DNA from: Chitinilyticum litopenaei DSM 21440
Lineage (GTDB): Bacteria > Pseudomonadota > Gammaproteobacteria > Burkholderiales > Chitinibacteraceae
Direction: 5' to 3'
Assembly (NCBI RefSeq): GCF_000428145.1
Contig: NZ_ATZJ01000014.1
Coordinates: 1-64,000 of the forward strand
Length of the DNA stretch: 64,000 nt
Of this stretch, positions 43,766-52,623 are shown in pieces (position 1 is the stretch's first letter; each line of letters begins with the position of its first letter). Position numbers and translations under genes: made by a program. Below the pieces are notes generated by a model. It saw nothing but the letters and a program-made list of their open reading frames with translations. It had not been told where the DNA came from and ran no database searches.

Positions 43766-45335
43766 CCACCACTCCGAACACGATCCGGAAACAGGCGCCA
43801 CCCTCGACCGGAGTCAGATACTCCAGCGCAGCGCCATTGGCCGCACAGATTTCCCGTGCGATATAAAGGCCAAGGCCGGTGCCCTTGGCTTCGGTCGTGA
43901 AAAACGGCTCGAACAGCTGGTGCTGGGCATCGGCGGGCACGGCCGGGCCATCATTGCAGACATCCAGCACCACATAGCCATCCAGCTCGCCCAGCACGAA
44001 ATACAGGCTGCCCTGCTGCTTGCCGCAATAGCGCCAGCCATTGCGCGTCAGGTTCCACAGCACCTGGTGCAGATGCCCCGGGTCAAAGCGCACCGTCGCC
44101 AGCGCCGCCCCGCCGACCGGCAACGCCACGGTGATGCCTTCCTGCTGGCGGAATTCCTCGATGAAGTCGGCCAGCCATTCACCAAGCTGCAGTTCGCGGC
44201 GCTGCACGCGATCCCGCCGGTTGAGCTCCAGCACGTCGGTGACCATGCGATCCAGACGCAGCGCGTTTTCATTGATGATGCGGGTCAGGCGCGCCAGCAG
44301 CGGATCGTCGTGATGCTCTTCCTGCAGCAACTGGGCGGCATGGGTGATCGCCCCCAGCGGATTGCGGATTTCGTGCGCCAGATTGGCGGTCAGCCGCCCG
44401 AGCGCCGCCAGCTTCAGCTGCTGCGCCTCGCGGCGCAGGCGGTCCATGTCTTCGAGATAAATCAGCACATTGCCGCCGCGATTGGCGCCCAGCGCCAGAA
44501 AGCGCGGCCGCAGCGTCTTGCGCTGCCAGCTCAGCAGGCCGGGCTTGCCCCAGTCTTCATCGCGCCAGCGCGCCACCAGACCGGCCAGCGCCGGCGACCA
44601 CTCTGCCAGCGGCATGCCCAGCTGTGGTGCCGGGCCGCCCAGGCGCACGATCTGCTCGTTGAACTGGTGGATGACGCCGTCACGATCCAGCACCAGCACG
44701 CCATCCGACACGTCCTGCAGGATGCGCTGGTTGAGCTGGCCCAGATTGGCCAGATCGATTTCGCGCCGTTCGGCCAGCGCCCGGTTTTCTTCGGCATAGC
44801 TGGCCAGCCGGTGCGACACCCAGGCCACGGCAAAACAGGCCAGGCACAGCAGCACCGGCGGCATGAAATCAACCGTGTAGGCCGGCGTTTCCAGCGTGCT
44901 GTGCACCGCTTCGCCCAGCAGCGCCAGCGTGGCCAGCGCGGCGTGAAAGAGCGTCATGCGGCTGCGGGCAATCAGCCCGGCGCCAGCCAGAAAGGGCAGC
45001 AGCAGCATGCCCAGCCCGCTGCGGATGCCGCCCATTTCGTGCATCAGAAAGACAATGAACAGGATGTCGAGGCCGACCTGCAGTGTCAGCTGCGCCGAGA
45101 GCCTGGGCTTGCGCCAGACAATGCCGAAGAAAAACAGGCTGGCGGTCGTGGCATAGAGCATCAGCACCGGAATGATGATGCCCAGCTGCGCGCTGTCCGG
45201 TCCCTGGCGCCCGACCCGCAATTGCAGGCCGATGGCCAGGCCGAACACCACGAGCAGGCGAAAGCCGTTGAGCAGGCGCAGCGAACGCCAGCGGGCTTCG
45301 CTGGCGATCTGGGCTGGGTCCTGCTCAGCGTTCAC
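43743..45335 (-). CDS. pilS: Sensor histidine kinase PilS
   Basis: A 530-residue membrane kinase with six N-terminal helices (residues 20-190), a PAS-like domain (ILQDVSDGVLVLDRDGVIHQFN), the phospho-acceptor box LTANLAHEIRNPLGAITHA and an ATPase domain (FEPFFTTEAKGTGLGLYI). It phosphorylates PilR. I place the start at GTG 45335 (VNAEQDPAQI), which overlaps the rppH end by 11 bp; the open frame continues to 45410 inside rppH. Confidence 0.92.
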   Translation of the reverse strand: MNAEQDPAQIASEARWRSLRLLNGFRLLVVFGLAIGLQLRVGRQGPDSAQLGIIIPVLMLYATTASLFFFGIVWRKPRLSAQLTLQVGLDILFIVFLMHEMGGIRSGLGMLLLPFLAGAGLIARSRMTLFHAALATLALLGEAVHSTLETPAYTVDFMPPVLLCLACFAVAWVSHRLASYAEENRALAERREIDLANLGQLNQRILQDVSDGVLVLDRDGVIHQFNEQIVRLGGPAPQLGMPLAEWSPALAGLVARWRDEDWGKPGLLSWQRKTLRPRFLALGANRGGNVLIYLEDMDRLRREAQQLKLAALGRLTANLAHEIRNPLGAITHAAQLLQEEHHDDPLLARLTRIINENALRLDRMVTDVLELNRRDRVQRRELQLGEWLADFIEEFRQQEGITVALPVGGAALATVRFDPGHLHQVLWNLTRNGWRYCGKQQGSLYFVLGELDGYVVLDVCNDGPAVPADAQHQLFEPFFTTEAKGTGLGLYIAREICAANGAALEYLTPVEGGACFRIVFGVVDAEKNEE

Positions 45336-45834
45336 CGGGTTTACCGCCTTGCTGGCGCGCCATTCCTTCGACAAAGCGGGCCAGCTCCGACAGCGCGGCC
45401 TCATAGACACCGCGCTTGAATTCGATCACCGAATCCAGCGGCAGCCAGTAGTCACTCCAGCGCCAGGCATCGAATTCCGGATGGCTGGTGCGGCGCAGGC
45501 AGACGTCGGAGTCACGCCCGGTGAGCCGCAGCAGAAACCAGATCTGTTTCTGGCCGCGATAGGTGCCGCGCCATTCGCGGCGCACCCAGTTGGTGGGCAC
45601 GTCATACTTCAACCAGTCGCGCGTGCGACCGAGAATCTGCACATGTTCCGGCAAGAGACCGACTTCCTCGGCCAGCTCGCGATACATGGCTTGCTCGGGC
45701 GTTTCGCCCTGCTTGATTCCACCCTGGGGAAACTGCCACGAGTGCTCGCGCACGCGCTTCCCCCAGAACACCATGTTCTGGCGGTTGAGTATGACAATGC
45801 CGACGTTCGGCCGATAGCCGTCACGATCGAGCAT
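45325..45834 (-). CDS. rppH: RNA pyrophosphohydrolase
   Basis: A 169-residue Nudix hydrolase that removes pyrophosphate from mRNA 5' ends and triggers decay. MLDRDGYRPNVGIVILN is the conserved N-terminus and GGIKQGETPEQAMYRELAEEVGL the Nudix box. It heads the minus-strand run rppH-pilS-pilR-ampD, in which each gene overlaps the next. Confidence 0.96.
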   Translation of the reverse strand: MLDRDGYRPNVGIVILNRQNMVFWGKRVREHSWQFPQGGIKQGETPEQAMYRELAEEVGLLPEHVQILGRTRDWLKYDVPTNWVRREWRGTYRGQKQIWFLLRLTGRDSDVCLRRTSHPEFDAWRWSDYWLPLDSVIEFKRGVYEAALSELARFVEGMARQQGGKPGER

Positions 45835-46049
45835 GGTTACTTCCTGAATTCGTTGGTTACCCCGATTTTATGGCATGCCGCCACGCTTGGAAACCGTGAC
45901 GGGACGATTAACAGGGGTTTGAAAAAGGCGGATTTTCGGCTGCCATCAGGCATCGGGAAAAGCCAGGCGCAAATCGCCACCTGCAAAATCAAGGACTTAT
46001 TCTTGGGCTTGCGTACGTTTCCCCCGGCTTGGCCGTAAAAAAGGGGCCA

Positions 46050-46072
46050 CAGGCTGTTGTTCCAACAGCCTG
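46050..46072. repeat. CAGGCTGTT hairpin, copy 2
   Basis: 10-bp arms CAGGCTGTTG/CAACAGCCTG around TTC, in the gap between rppH and the spermidine-synthase-like gene. It could end transcription of the latter, but a T-tract is lacking. Confidence 0.7.
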
Positions 46073-46093
46073 TTAAACCGGGCAGGACGCCGC

Positions 46094-46882
46094 TCAGATG
46101 AACAGGCGGCGGTCGTTGTGGGGGTTCATGCGCGCCAGATCGGTGACAAATTCGCCAAATTCCAGGCCGTACTGCTGCTGCAGCTTTTCCGCTCGCGCCG
46201 CCAGCTCGGCCCATTTCGGACTGTTCTGGCCCCGCTTGAAGGCAAAGGCAATCACATTGCCCTTCTGGCGTGCCGGCAGCAGCAGAATGCGCGCGTCGAA
46301 CACCGCCGAAATCAGGTCGCAGTACTGGGCAAAGCGCTTGTCCGAACCCCACAGGTTCACCGCCAGCACGCCATCGTCGCGCAAGCGCTCGCTGCAGGCG
46401 CGGAAGAACTCCTCCGTGGCCAGTGGTGGCGCAATACCCGTGGCGCTATAGGCATCCATCACGATGAAGTCCATGGCCTCTGGCGGTATACCATACAGAT
46501 GCGCCGCCCCGTCGGCGGCAATCACCTGCAGTCGCTCGTCATCTTCCGGCAGGAAAAACATCGAACGCGCCACCGCGATCACCTGCGGATGCAGCTCGAC
46601 CACGGTCTGGCGCGTGTCCGGCAGGTGTTCGTGCGCCCACTTGGCGATCGAGCCGCCCCCAAGGCCGATCAGCAGCATGTCGCGCGGCGGCTCGACAAAC
46701 AGCAGGCTGCCGAATACACAACGCGAGTAGGCCAGCACCAGTTCGGTCGGATTGCTGATGCGCATCGCGCTTTGCGTGTCATCGCCGCCGAAATGCAGCT
46801 TGCGGATGCCCGCATCCTCGGAAATGTCGATGACGATATCGTCGGGCGAGCTTCTGGAAAAACGCTTGGAGCGAAACAGCAT
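46094..46882 (-). CDS. Spermidine-synthase-like methyltransferase-fold protein
   Basis: A 262-residue protein with the Rossmann fold of polyamine aminopropyltransferases. LLIGLGGGSIAKWAHEHLP is the nucleotide-binding loop, VVELHPQVIAVAR the following acidic strand and DFIVMDAYSATGIAPPLATEEFF the region around the active site. It lacks the full spermidine-synthase N-terminal beta domain signature, so the actual substrate is unclear. It starts in a TGATG overlap with the ttcA stop, so both are translated together. Confidence 0.8.
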   Translation of the reverse strand: MLFRSKRFSRSSPDDIVIDISEDAGIRKLHFGGDDTQSAMRISNPTELVLAYSRCVFGSLLFVEPPRDMLLIGLGGGSIAKWAHEHLPDTRQTVVELHPQVIAVARSMFFLPEDDERLQVIAADGAAHLYGIPPEAMDFIVMDAYSATGIAPPLATEEFFRACSERLRDDGVLAVNLWGSDKRFAQYCDLISAVFDARILLLPARQKGNVIAFAFKRGQNSPKWAELAARAEKLQQQYGLEFGEFVTDLARMNPHNDRRLFI

Positions 46883-47823
46883 CACATCTCTCCGCAATCA
46901 TTCAGCCCGGCGACCGGACGCGAGGCGAGGATGTTGATGCGGGAAGGATCACTGAAGCTTTCCTTGTCAAAGGCCTTGTCGCCATCCTCGCGCGCGACGC
47001 CATCGGCGCGGATGTTCACGAAATCGAACTGCTTGGGATCGGCCAGGTGCGAGGGCACGACATTGCACATCGCGGTGAACATGGTCTCCAGCCGGCCGGG
47101 GAAGCGCTTGTCCCAGTCGCGCAGCATGTCGCCGACCACCTGGCGTTGCAGGTTGGGCTGGCTGCCGCACAGATTGCACGGAATGATGGGGAATTGCTTG
47201 ATCTCGGCGTAGCGCTCGATGTCCTTTTCGCGGCAGTAGGCCAGCGGGCGGATCACCACATGCTTGCCGTTGTCGCTCACCAGCTTGGGCGGCATGCCCT
47301 TCAGTTTGCCACCGTAAAACATGTTGAGCAGCAGCGTTTCCAGGATGTCGTCACGGTGATGACCCAGCGCAATCTTGGTCGCGCCCAGTTCTTCCGCCAC
47401 ACGGTACAAAATGCCGCGACGCAGGCGCGAGCACAGGCTGCACGTCGTCTTGCCTTCCGGAATGATGGACTTGACGATGGAATAGGTGTCTTCCTCGACG
47501 ATGCGGTATTCCACCCCGATGGACTGCAGATACTCGGGCAGGATGTGCTCGGGAAAGCCCGGCTGCTTCTGATCAAGGTTGACCGCCACGATGGAGAAAT
47601 CGATGGGCGCGGATTTCTGCAGATTCAGCAGGATGTCGAGCAGCGTGTAGCTGTCCTTGCCGCCCGACAGGCAGACCATGATGCGGTCGCCATCCTCGAT
47701 CATGTTGAAGTCGTTGATCGCGTCGCCGACGCCGTGGCGCAGGCGCTTGGCGAGCTTGTTCAGGTTGTACTGGGCTTTCTTTTCCGGGTCGTTCATGACC
47801 TCGGCGGTCGTTTTGGCGTCCAT
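46882..47823 (-). CDS. ttcA: tRNA 2-thiocytidine(32) biosynthesis protein TtcA
   Basis: A 313-residue PP-loop ATPase. MVCLSGGKDSYTLLDILL is the PP-loop; TTCSLCSRLRRG and IPCNLCGSQPN carry the CxxC cysteines that hold an iron-sulphur cluster; GHHRDD is also conserved. It thiolates C32 of tRNA. The protein ends DCGEM, and the stop overlaps the next start. Confidence 0.95.
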   Translation of the reverse strand: MDAKTTAEVMNDPEKKAQYNLNKLAKRLRHGVGDAINDFNMIEDGDRIMVCLSGGKDSYTLLDILLNLQKSAPIDFSIVAVNLDQKQPGFPEHILPEYLQSIGVEYRIVEEDTYSIVKSIIPEGKTTCSLCSRLRRGILYRVAEELGATKIALGHHRDDILETLLLNMFYGGKLKGMPPKLVSDNGKHVVIRPLAYCREKDIERYAEIKQFPIIPCNLCGSQPNLQRQVVGDMLRDWDKRFPGRLETMFTAMCNVVPSHLADPKQFDFVNIRADGVAREDGDKAFDKESFSDPSRINILASRPVAGLNDCGEM

Positions 47824-47924
47824 GGGCTCTCAATGGAAACGGGGCGCAGCTCCAAAGAGAAGGGCGCCCCGTTGTCAGCAGATCGTTGAATTGGCGGGGA
47901 TTTTAGCGCAGCGAGGCGGCGCTG

Positions 47925-50354
47925 TCACGGCGCGGCCGTGCCCCCTGGCGCCACGCGCGGTAGCGAGAGCGTGAAACGGGTGAACTGGCCCGGCACGCTT
48001 TCGAGGCGCACATCGCCGCCGAGCGCGCCGGTTACAAAGTTGTACACCAGATAAAGCCCCAGCCCCGAGCCCCCCTGCCCCATGCGCGTGGTGAAGAAGG
48101 GGTCGAAGGCCCGCTTTTGCAGATGCACCGGAATGCCGTTGCCATTGTCGAGATACATCAACTCCACGCGCTCATCGGGCAGCGGGCGGGCGCTGATCAG
48201 TATCTGCCCTTCCGTGCGGCCGGCAAAGCCGTGCTGCAGGGTGTTGCTGAGCAGATGGGTCAGCACCTGCTCCAGCGGGCCGGGATAGCTGTCGAATTGC
48301 AGGCCAGGCGGAATCTGGCGCTCCAGCCGGCAGCCGGCATGCGCAAGCGCCACGCCCATGGTCGCCAGCACATCCTCGACCAGCTGGGCCAGATCGAAGG
48401 CGCGACGACGCTCGCTGGTGGTATCGACGGCCACCTGGCGAAACCGCGCGATCAGCCCGGCGGCACGCTCGACATTGCCCCGGATCAGCGCGGAGCCGTC
48501 GCGGCACAAGGCGGCAAAGCGCTCGGCCTCGGTGCGGCGGGCGCGCCCCTCCTGGATCGCCGCCATGAAGGCGCCGGATTCATCCTGCAGTGTCGAAGCC
48601 ATCGTCAGCAGGCCACCAAGCGGCGTGTTCAGCTCGTGGGCAATGCCGGCCACCAGGCTGCCCAGCGAAGCCAGTTTTTCGGCCTGCACCAGCTTCTGCA
48701 TGGCATGGCGCAGATCGGCATTGGCCTGCTCCAGTTCGCGCGTGCGGCTTTGCACACGTTCTTCCAGGGCCTGGTTGGCCTCCATCAGCCGCACGTTCAG
48801 CTGGTGGATTTCATTCTGGAAAACCTTGCGCTCGCGCGTGGCCAGCGCGCGCGCGGCAATATCGGCGAGCTGGCTGCCATGCACCAGCTCGTCGGGCGTC
48901 CAGTTGCGCTGCGTGCCGACATGCTCCAGCCACAGCAGGCCGGCCAGCCGCCCCGGCACGCGGATCGGGTAGGCCAGCAGCGAAGAAACGCCGGCCGCTT
49001 GCAGGTAGCGCGCGTGCAGCGACCAGGTCAGCGGATGATGGGCGCTGTCATGGGCAATGATGGCCTCGGGCTCGGCCAGCCAGTCGGCCAGCTGCGGCCA
49101 TTCCTTGCCCGACCACATCTGCCCGTCGCCGGTGCGCCCCTCCAGCGCCAGATAGAGGCAGGCCGTGGAGACAGCCGACACGCTATCGTCGATCAGCAGG
49201 ATTTGCGCACGGGCCACGGCAAGAATCGCACAGGACTGGCGGCAGATTTCACTGAAGGCGCGCGCCAGATTGCCACGGTCGATCACCGGATGGTTGGACA
49301 GCTCGACCAGCAGGCGCCCCGGGCTGGGCCGCAGGCCCGCCTTGTCCTCCAGCTCGCGCTGGCGCTCCGGCGCGGCCGCAGCCTGGATGCGCTCGGCAAG
49401 CTGAAAGCCGGCCTTCAGCTGGGCCAGCGCCACCGAATAGCCACCGAGCAGCTCGGCATAGCGCGCGGCGGCCAGATGCTGGCGTTCGAGAATGTGGATA
49501 AAGCCGAAGGCCTCGCTGATCTGCGCCCCTTCCAGCACGGTGGCCAGCGCCTGCGGCAAATGCCCGGCCTGCGCCTGCAGCTCGGCGATGTCCGACAGCA
49601 GATTGGCCTCGCCCCAGCGGTAAGCCACCATGCGGGCCGTGGCAAGCCCGGCATACAGATGCACCTCGGCCTGATCAGGCTGGCCGGCCTGCATGGCCAG
49701 TTCGCCCAAGCGCTGATGCGCCTCGGCGGCGTAATCCCAGAAATGGCCCTGATTGCACAACTGCAAGGCCTGCTCGAACTCGACGCCGGCCTCCGCCAGA
49801 TCGCCAAGATGGATGAGGTTGACCCCCAGATTGATGCGTATCTTTGCTTCCAGCCAGGCATCGGGGGCCAGCCCGATGCGGCCCAGCGCCGCGCGGTGCA
49901 GTGCAACCGCCGAAGCATGGTCGCCCAGCGCGTCATAGACCTGCCCCAGCCCGACCTTGGCCAGCATCCACACCCGATCGGCGTCGGCGCTGGCCTCGCA
50001 CAACTCCACCGCACGCGCCCAGAACTGGATGGCGGGACGATACTCGCCACTGGTGTAATAGCCGCGCGCGATCTGTTCCAGCAGGCCGGCCTCCTTCACG
50101 AACAGGTGCTCGGCCTGCGCCACCTGCAGCGCCTCAAACAGCACGTCGCGCGCTGCGGGCGCATGTCCCTGGTGATCCATGATCAGGCCGTAGCGCTCGG
50201 CCGCCAGCACATGCGCCAGCGGCGAGCGCTGCAGCCGGCTGGCCTCGATCAGCCGCACGCACGCCTGCCGCGCCCGTTCAAGGTCGCTGTGCAGGATGGC
50301 GTCGATCTCGGCCAGCGCCTGCTGTTCGGCGGAGGTCAGGGCGGAGGTACTCAT
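47925..50354 (-). CDS. Orphan cytoplasmic histidine kinase with TPR and GAF domains
   Basis: An 809-residue protein without membrane helices. Residues about 1-370 are TPR-like repeats (for example AVALHRAALGRIGLAPDAWLEAKIRINLGVNL). About 385-530 is a GAF-like domain, followed by a coiled coil (ALEERVQSRTRELEQANADL), a HisKA box (LASLGSLVAGIAHELNTPLGG, His near 572) and an HATPase_c domain (DNGNGIP, DPFFTT, GGSGLGLYLV). The architecture resembles kinases that sense a bound peptide or ligand in the cytoplasm. No response regulator is adjacent, and the receiver is unknown. Confidence 0.85.
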   Translation of the reverse strand: MSTSALTSAEQQALAEIDAILHSDLERARQACVRLIEASRLQRSPLAHVLAAERYGLIMDHQGHAPAARDVLFEALQVAQAEHLFVKEAGLLEQIARGYYTSGEYRPAIQFWARAVELCEASADADRVWMLAKVGLGQVYDALGDHASAVALHRAALGRIGLAPDAWLEAKIRINLGVNLIHLGDLAEAGVEFEQALQLCNQGHFWDYAAEAHQRLGELAMQAGQPDQAEVHLYAGLATARMVAYRWGEANLLSDIAELQAQAGHLPQALATVLEGAQISEAFGFIHILERQHLAAARYAELLGGYSVALAQLKAGFQLAERIQAAAAPERQRELEDKAGLRPSPGRLLVELSNHPVIDRGNLARAFSEICRQSCAILAVARAQILLIDDSVSAVSTACLYLALEGRTGDGQMWSGKEWPQLADWLAEPEAIIAHDSAHHPLTWSLHARYLQAAGVSSLLAYPIRVPGRLAGLLWLEHVGTQRNWTPDELVHGSQLADIAARALATRERKVFQNEIHQLNVRLMEANQALEERVQSRTRELEQANADLRHAMQKLVQAEKLASLGSLVAGIAHELNTPLGGLLTMASTLQDESGAFMAAIQEGRARRTEAERFAALCRDGSALIRGNVERAAGLIARFRQVAVDTTSERRRAFDLAQLVEDVLATMGVALAHAGCRLERQIPPGLQFDSYPGPLEQVLTHLLSNTLQHGFAGRTEGQILISARPLPDERVELMYLDNGNGIPVHLQKRAFDPFFTTRMGQGGSGLGLYLVYNFVTGALGGDVRLESVPGQFTRFTLSLPRVAPGGTAAP

Positions 50355-50423
50355 CGGCACGGCTCGGAAAAGCTTCTCCAAAGCATGGCACAAATCCGCC
50401 CGGGTCGCCCCGCGGGGCCGGAC

Positions 50424-51323
50424 TCAGCCGCCCACGCCAAGCCGCAGCAGGCGATGATCCGAACCCAACGCCGGGCCAATTCGCGCGTTCACACGCACGC
50501 CACGCGCCAGGACCCGATCCAGCGGCAGCAGGGCCGGCCAGCCCGGCGGCCCCCAGCTGGGCCAGCCGGCCGCGCCGGTTTCCTGCAGGCGGGCGCGCTG
50601 GCGAAAGCGCAGATAAACCGGCGAATACGGCGTGCTGTTGAAATCGCCCAGCACCAGCACGGGCGCCGTTTCGGCGGCAATCTGCCCCGCCAGCCCGTCC
50701 AGCATGGCGTCGCGCCAGCCTGCCAGCTCGGCCCCCAGCGGCGGCGGGGGATGGATGCCATACACGACCAGACCGCTGGCCAGCTCGGCACACACATAGG
50801 GCAGCCAGCCCGGCAGACCGGCAACGGTTTTCACCGCGCAGTGACGCAAGGGCTGTTTCGCCAGCAGTGCGATGCCGAACGGGCTGTCGTCATGCCGCGC
50901 ACAACCATGCGGCATGGCCGCTGCCAGCGGCTGCAGCGCCGCCTGCCAGCCGGCGTCAGCCTCGGTGAGCAAAAGCAGTTCCGGCCCTTCCCGCAGCAGG
51001 GCCTGCGCAGCCAATACCCTATCAGGGTTATTCACATAACCATTGAAGGCAATAAGCTGCAGCGGCATACCCCTGGATACAACAGCATCAATCTTGCCCG
51101 GCTGCAGCGCCAGCAACAGCCAGCCCAGTTGGGCAAGCGCGGCCAGCAGCAAGGCCAGGCGTTCGGGCCAGTACCGCGCCAGTCCGAGTCCGGCCAGCGT
51201 CAGCAACAGATAAAGGGGCAGGAAATGGCTGAACAGCTCAAGCCGCCAGTCGAGCGCGGCAGCGAGGCCAGGCACGGTAGCCAGTGCGGCCAGCCAGGCC
51301 AGTGCGCGCAGCGAGTTGCGCAT
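50424..51323 (-). CDS. Endonuclease/exonuclease/phosphatase (EEP) family membrane protein
   Basis: A 299-residue protein. Residues 1-75 hold two or three membrane helices; the rest is an EEP domain: LIAFNGYVNN (Asn metal ligand), LLLLTEAD (catalytic Glu), VYGIHPPPP, VLVLGDFNSTPYSPVY (Asp/Asn) and LGSDHRLLRLGV (C-terminal Asp-His). Its active site probably faces the periplasm. Codons from about 51000 to 51095 (GTA TCC AGG GGT, CTT ATT, CCT GAT AGG GTA TTG) depart from the rest of the gene where 49-bp copy 12 lies. The start ATG 51323 overlaps the previous stop (TGATG). Confidence 0.85.
   Translation of the reverse strand: MRNSLRALAWLAALATVPGLAAALDWRLELFSHFLPLYLLLTLAGLGLARYWPERLALLLAALAQLGWLLLALQPGKIDAVVSRGMPLQLIAFNGYVNNPDRVLAAQALLREGPELLLLTEADAGWQAALQPLAAAMPHGCARHDDSPFGIALLAKQPLRHCAVKTVAGLPGWLPYVCAELASGLVVYGIHPPPPLGAELAGWRDAMLDGLAGQIAAETAPVLVLGDFNSTPYSPVYLRFRQRARLQETGAAGWPSWGPPGWPALLPLDRVLARGVRVNARIGPALGSDHRLLRLGVGG
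51024..51072. repeat. 49-bp dyad element, copy 12, inside the EEP gene
   Basis: AACCATT at positions 15-21 (as in copy 6), AGCT at 32-35, right end ATACCC; the left end AGGGTT is shifted. It covers codons of the metal-binding LIAFNGYVNN strand. Confidence 0.6.
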
Positions 51324-51799
51324 CAACCTGACAGCTTTACACCAACAAGTAAGACATAGGATGCAATTAATACTCCATGCATTCCCAAGAAAAAACGCAC
51401 CGATGTCGGCTTATTTACTGGAAGGGCCATCAAGTCTGGTGATAACAATGCTCCTCCGCCATCGATGCGTTGCCAGCGCCCTTCCGAAAAACACCCAAGG
51501 AAATTCTCGAACCTGATCATTCGCTCAATGCACTTTGCATACAAATTGAAGAGTGTATTGGTCATAACGATACCGACAATGCCCATAAAGACGGGAATCG
51601 CAATGATCATCAAGGACTGGGCCGTCGATATTTTCTCGCCGAAAGCCAAACCAACAAAAATCAGGCACGCCGAAACGATCAGGACATTTGCATTTACAAC
51701 AAGTTGCTCATAATGCCGGGCCCAGTTCTGCGCTTCGCCGTACAGTTGCCTGACCGTTGCTGCGTCACATTCATCCAGTGCTACTCGATCCAAAATCAT
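51323..51799 (-). CDS. Small AT-rich membrane protein of unknown function
   Basis: A 158-residue protein with a charged N-terminal helix (YGEAQNWARHYEQLVVNANV), two strong membrane helices (LIVSACLIFVGLAF; LMIIAIPVFMGIVGIVM), a cytoplasmic-looking middle and a last hydrophobic segment (GVLIASYVLLVGV). Its base composition and codons are clearly more AT-rich than all neighbours, a sign of transfer. GAGGA precedes ATG 51799. It overlaps the EEP gene by one base (TGATG). I do not recognise the family; 2-TM effector-type proteins have a similar layout. Confidence 0.65.
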   Translation of the reverse strand: MILDRVALDECDAATVRQLYGEAQNWARHYEQLVVNANVLIVSACLIFVGLAFGEKISTAQSLMIIAIPVFMGIVGIVMTNTLFNLYAKCIERMIRFENFLGCFSEGRWQRIDGGGALLSPDLMALPVNKPTSVRFFLGMHGVLIASYVLLVGVKLSG

Positions 51800-51809
51800 C
51801 GGTAAATCC

Positions 51810-52583
51810 TCATAGAACCACGCTGCGCCCACCATCGACCGGCAGGATGACGCCGGTCAGATACGGCGCTTCCAGCAGGAAAAGGATGGCCTGCGCCAGA
51901 TCGTCCGGCTCGCCCGTCCGCTGCAGGGGAATCGACGCCAGAATGGCAGACCGCGTCGCCGCGTCAAACACCTCGGACCCGGAATCCGGCCAGATATTAG
52001 CACCCGGCGCGACCGCGTTCACGCGGACTTCCGGCGCCAGCTCGCGCGCGAGCGACTTCGTCATCGCAACGAGCCCGGCCTTGGCGACGGTATACAGCGT
52101 GTGCAGCGGGAAAGGCCGCTCGACATGAATGTCGGTGATGCTGATGATGCTGCCGCCGGTCTGCCGCAATGCGGGCGCGGCGGCCTGCGCCAGAAAGAGC
52201 GGTGCCTTCAGGTTGCTGCCCAGCAGGTCATCCCAGGCCGCCTCGCTGAACTCGCCGACCGGCGTCGGGAAAAAGGACGAGGCATTGTTGATGAGCGCAT
52301 CCAGCCGCCCAAACGCCGCAAGGCTGGCACTGACCAGATCGGACAGACGGGGGGTATCGAGCAGATCGAGCTGCACGATCTGCACCGAAGTGGGGCGAAT
52401 GGCGTTGAGCTCCGAGGCCAGCTCTGCCGCTGCTGCCGCCGCGCTGCGGTAATGCAGCACAATGCGCCAGCCGCGCGCATGCAGGTAGCGCGCGATACCC
52501 GCGCCGACCCGTTTGGCGCCGCCGGTGATCAGTACTACTGGCGCCGGATTATCATGTGTCGCGTGCGTGACTGAAGCGTGCAT
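51810..52583 (-). CDS. Short-chain dehydrogenase, pteridine-reductase-like
   Basis: A 257-residue NADPH-dependent SDR. VVLITGGAKRVGAGIARYLHARGW has the TGxxxRxG form typical of pteridine reductases (FolM/PTR1); NNASSFFP, SIISITDIHVERPFPLHTLYTVAKAGL (Tyr-x3-Lys) and VDGGRSV follow. It may reduce dihydromonapterin or dihydrofolate. The start ATG 52583 is divergent from the MidA-type gene; the frame runs further upstream without support. Confidence 0.85.
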   Translation of the reverse strand: MHASVTHATHDNPAPVVLITGGAKRVGAGIARYLHARGWRIVLHYRSAAAAAAELASELNAIRPTSVQIVQLDLLDTPRLSDLVSASLAAFGRLDALINNASSFFPTPVGEFSEAAWDDLLGSNLKAPLFLAQAAAPALRQTGGSIISITDIHVERPFPLHTLYTVAKAGLVAMTKSLARELAPEVRVNAVAPGANIWPDSGSEVFDAATRSAILASIPLQRTGEPDDLAQAILFLLEAPYLTGVILPVDGGRSVVL

Positions 52584-52623
52584 CGTGTTCTCATCCGGTA
52601 GAATCCTGTTTTCACGCATTTTC

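Noticed and set aside
46434..46493. GGGTAT/GTATAC pair inside the spermidine-synthase-like gene as a 49-bp copy
   Set aside because: The right-hand motif is shifted by one base and the inner arms do not pair in frame; only weak similarity.
48117..51359. 1080-codon open frame on the plus strand
   Set aside because: It is antisense to the histidine kinase and EEP genes, both with clear motifs.
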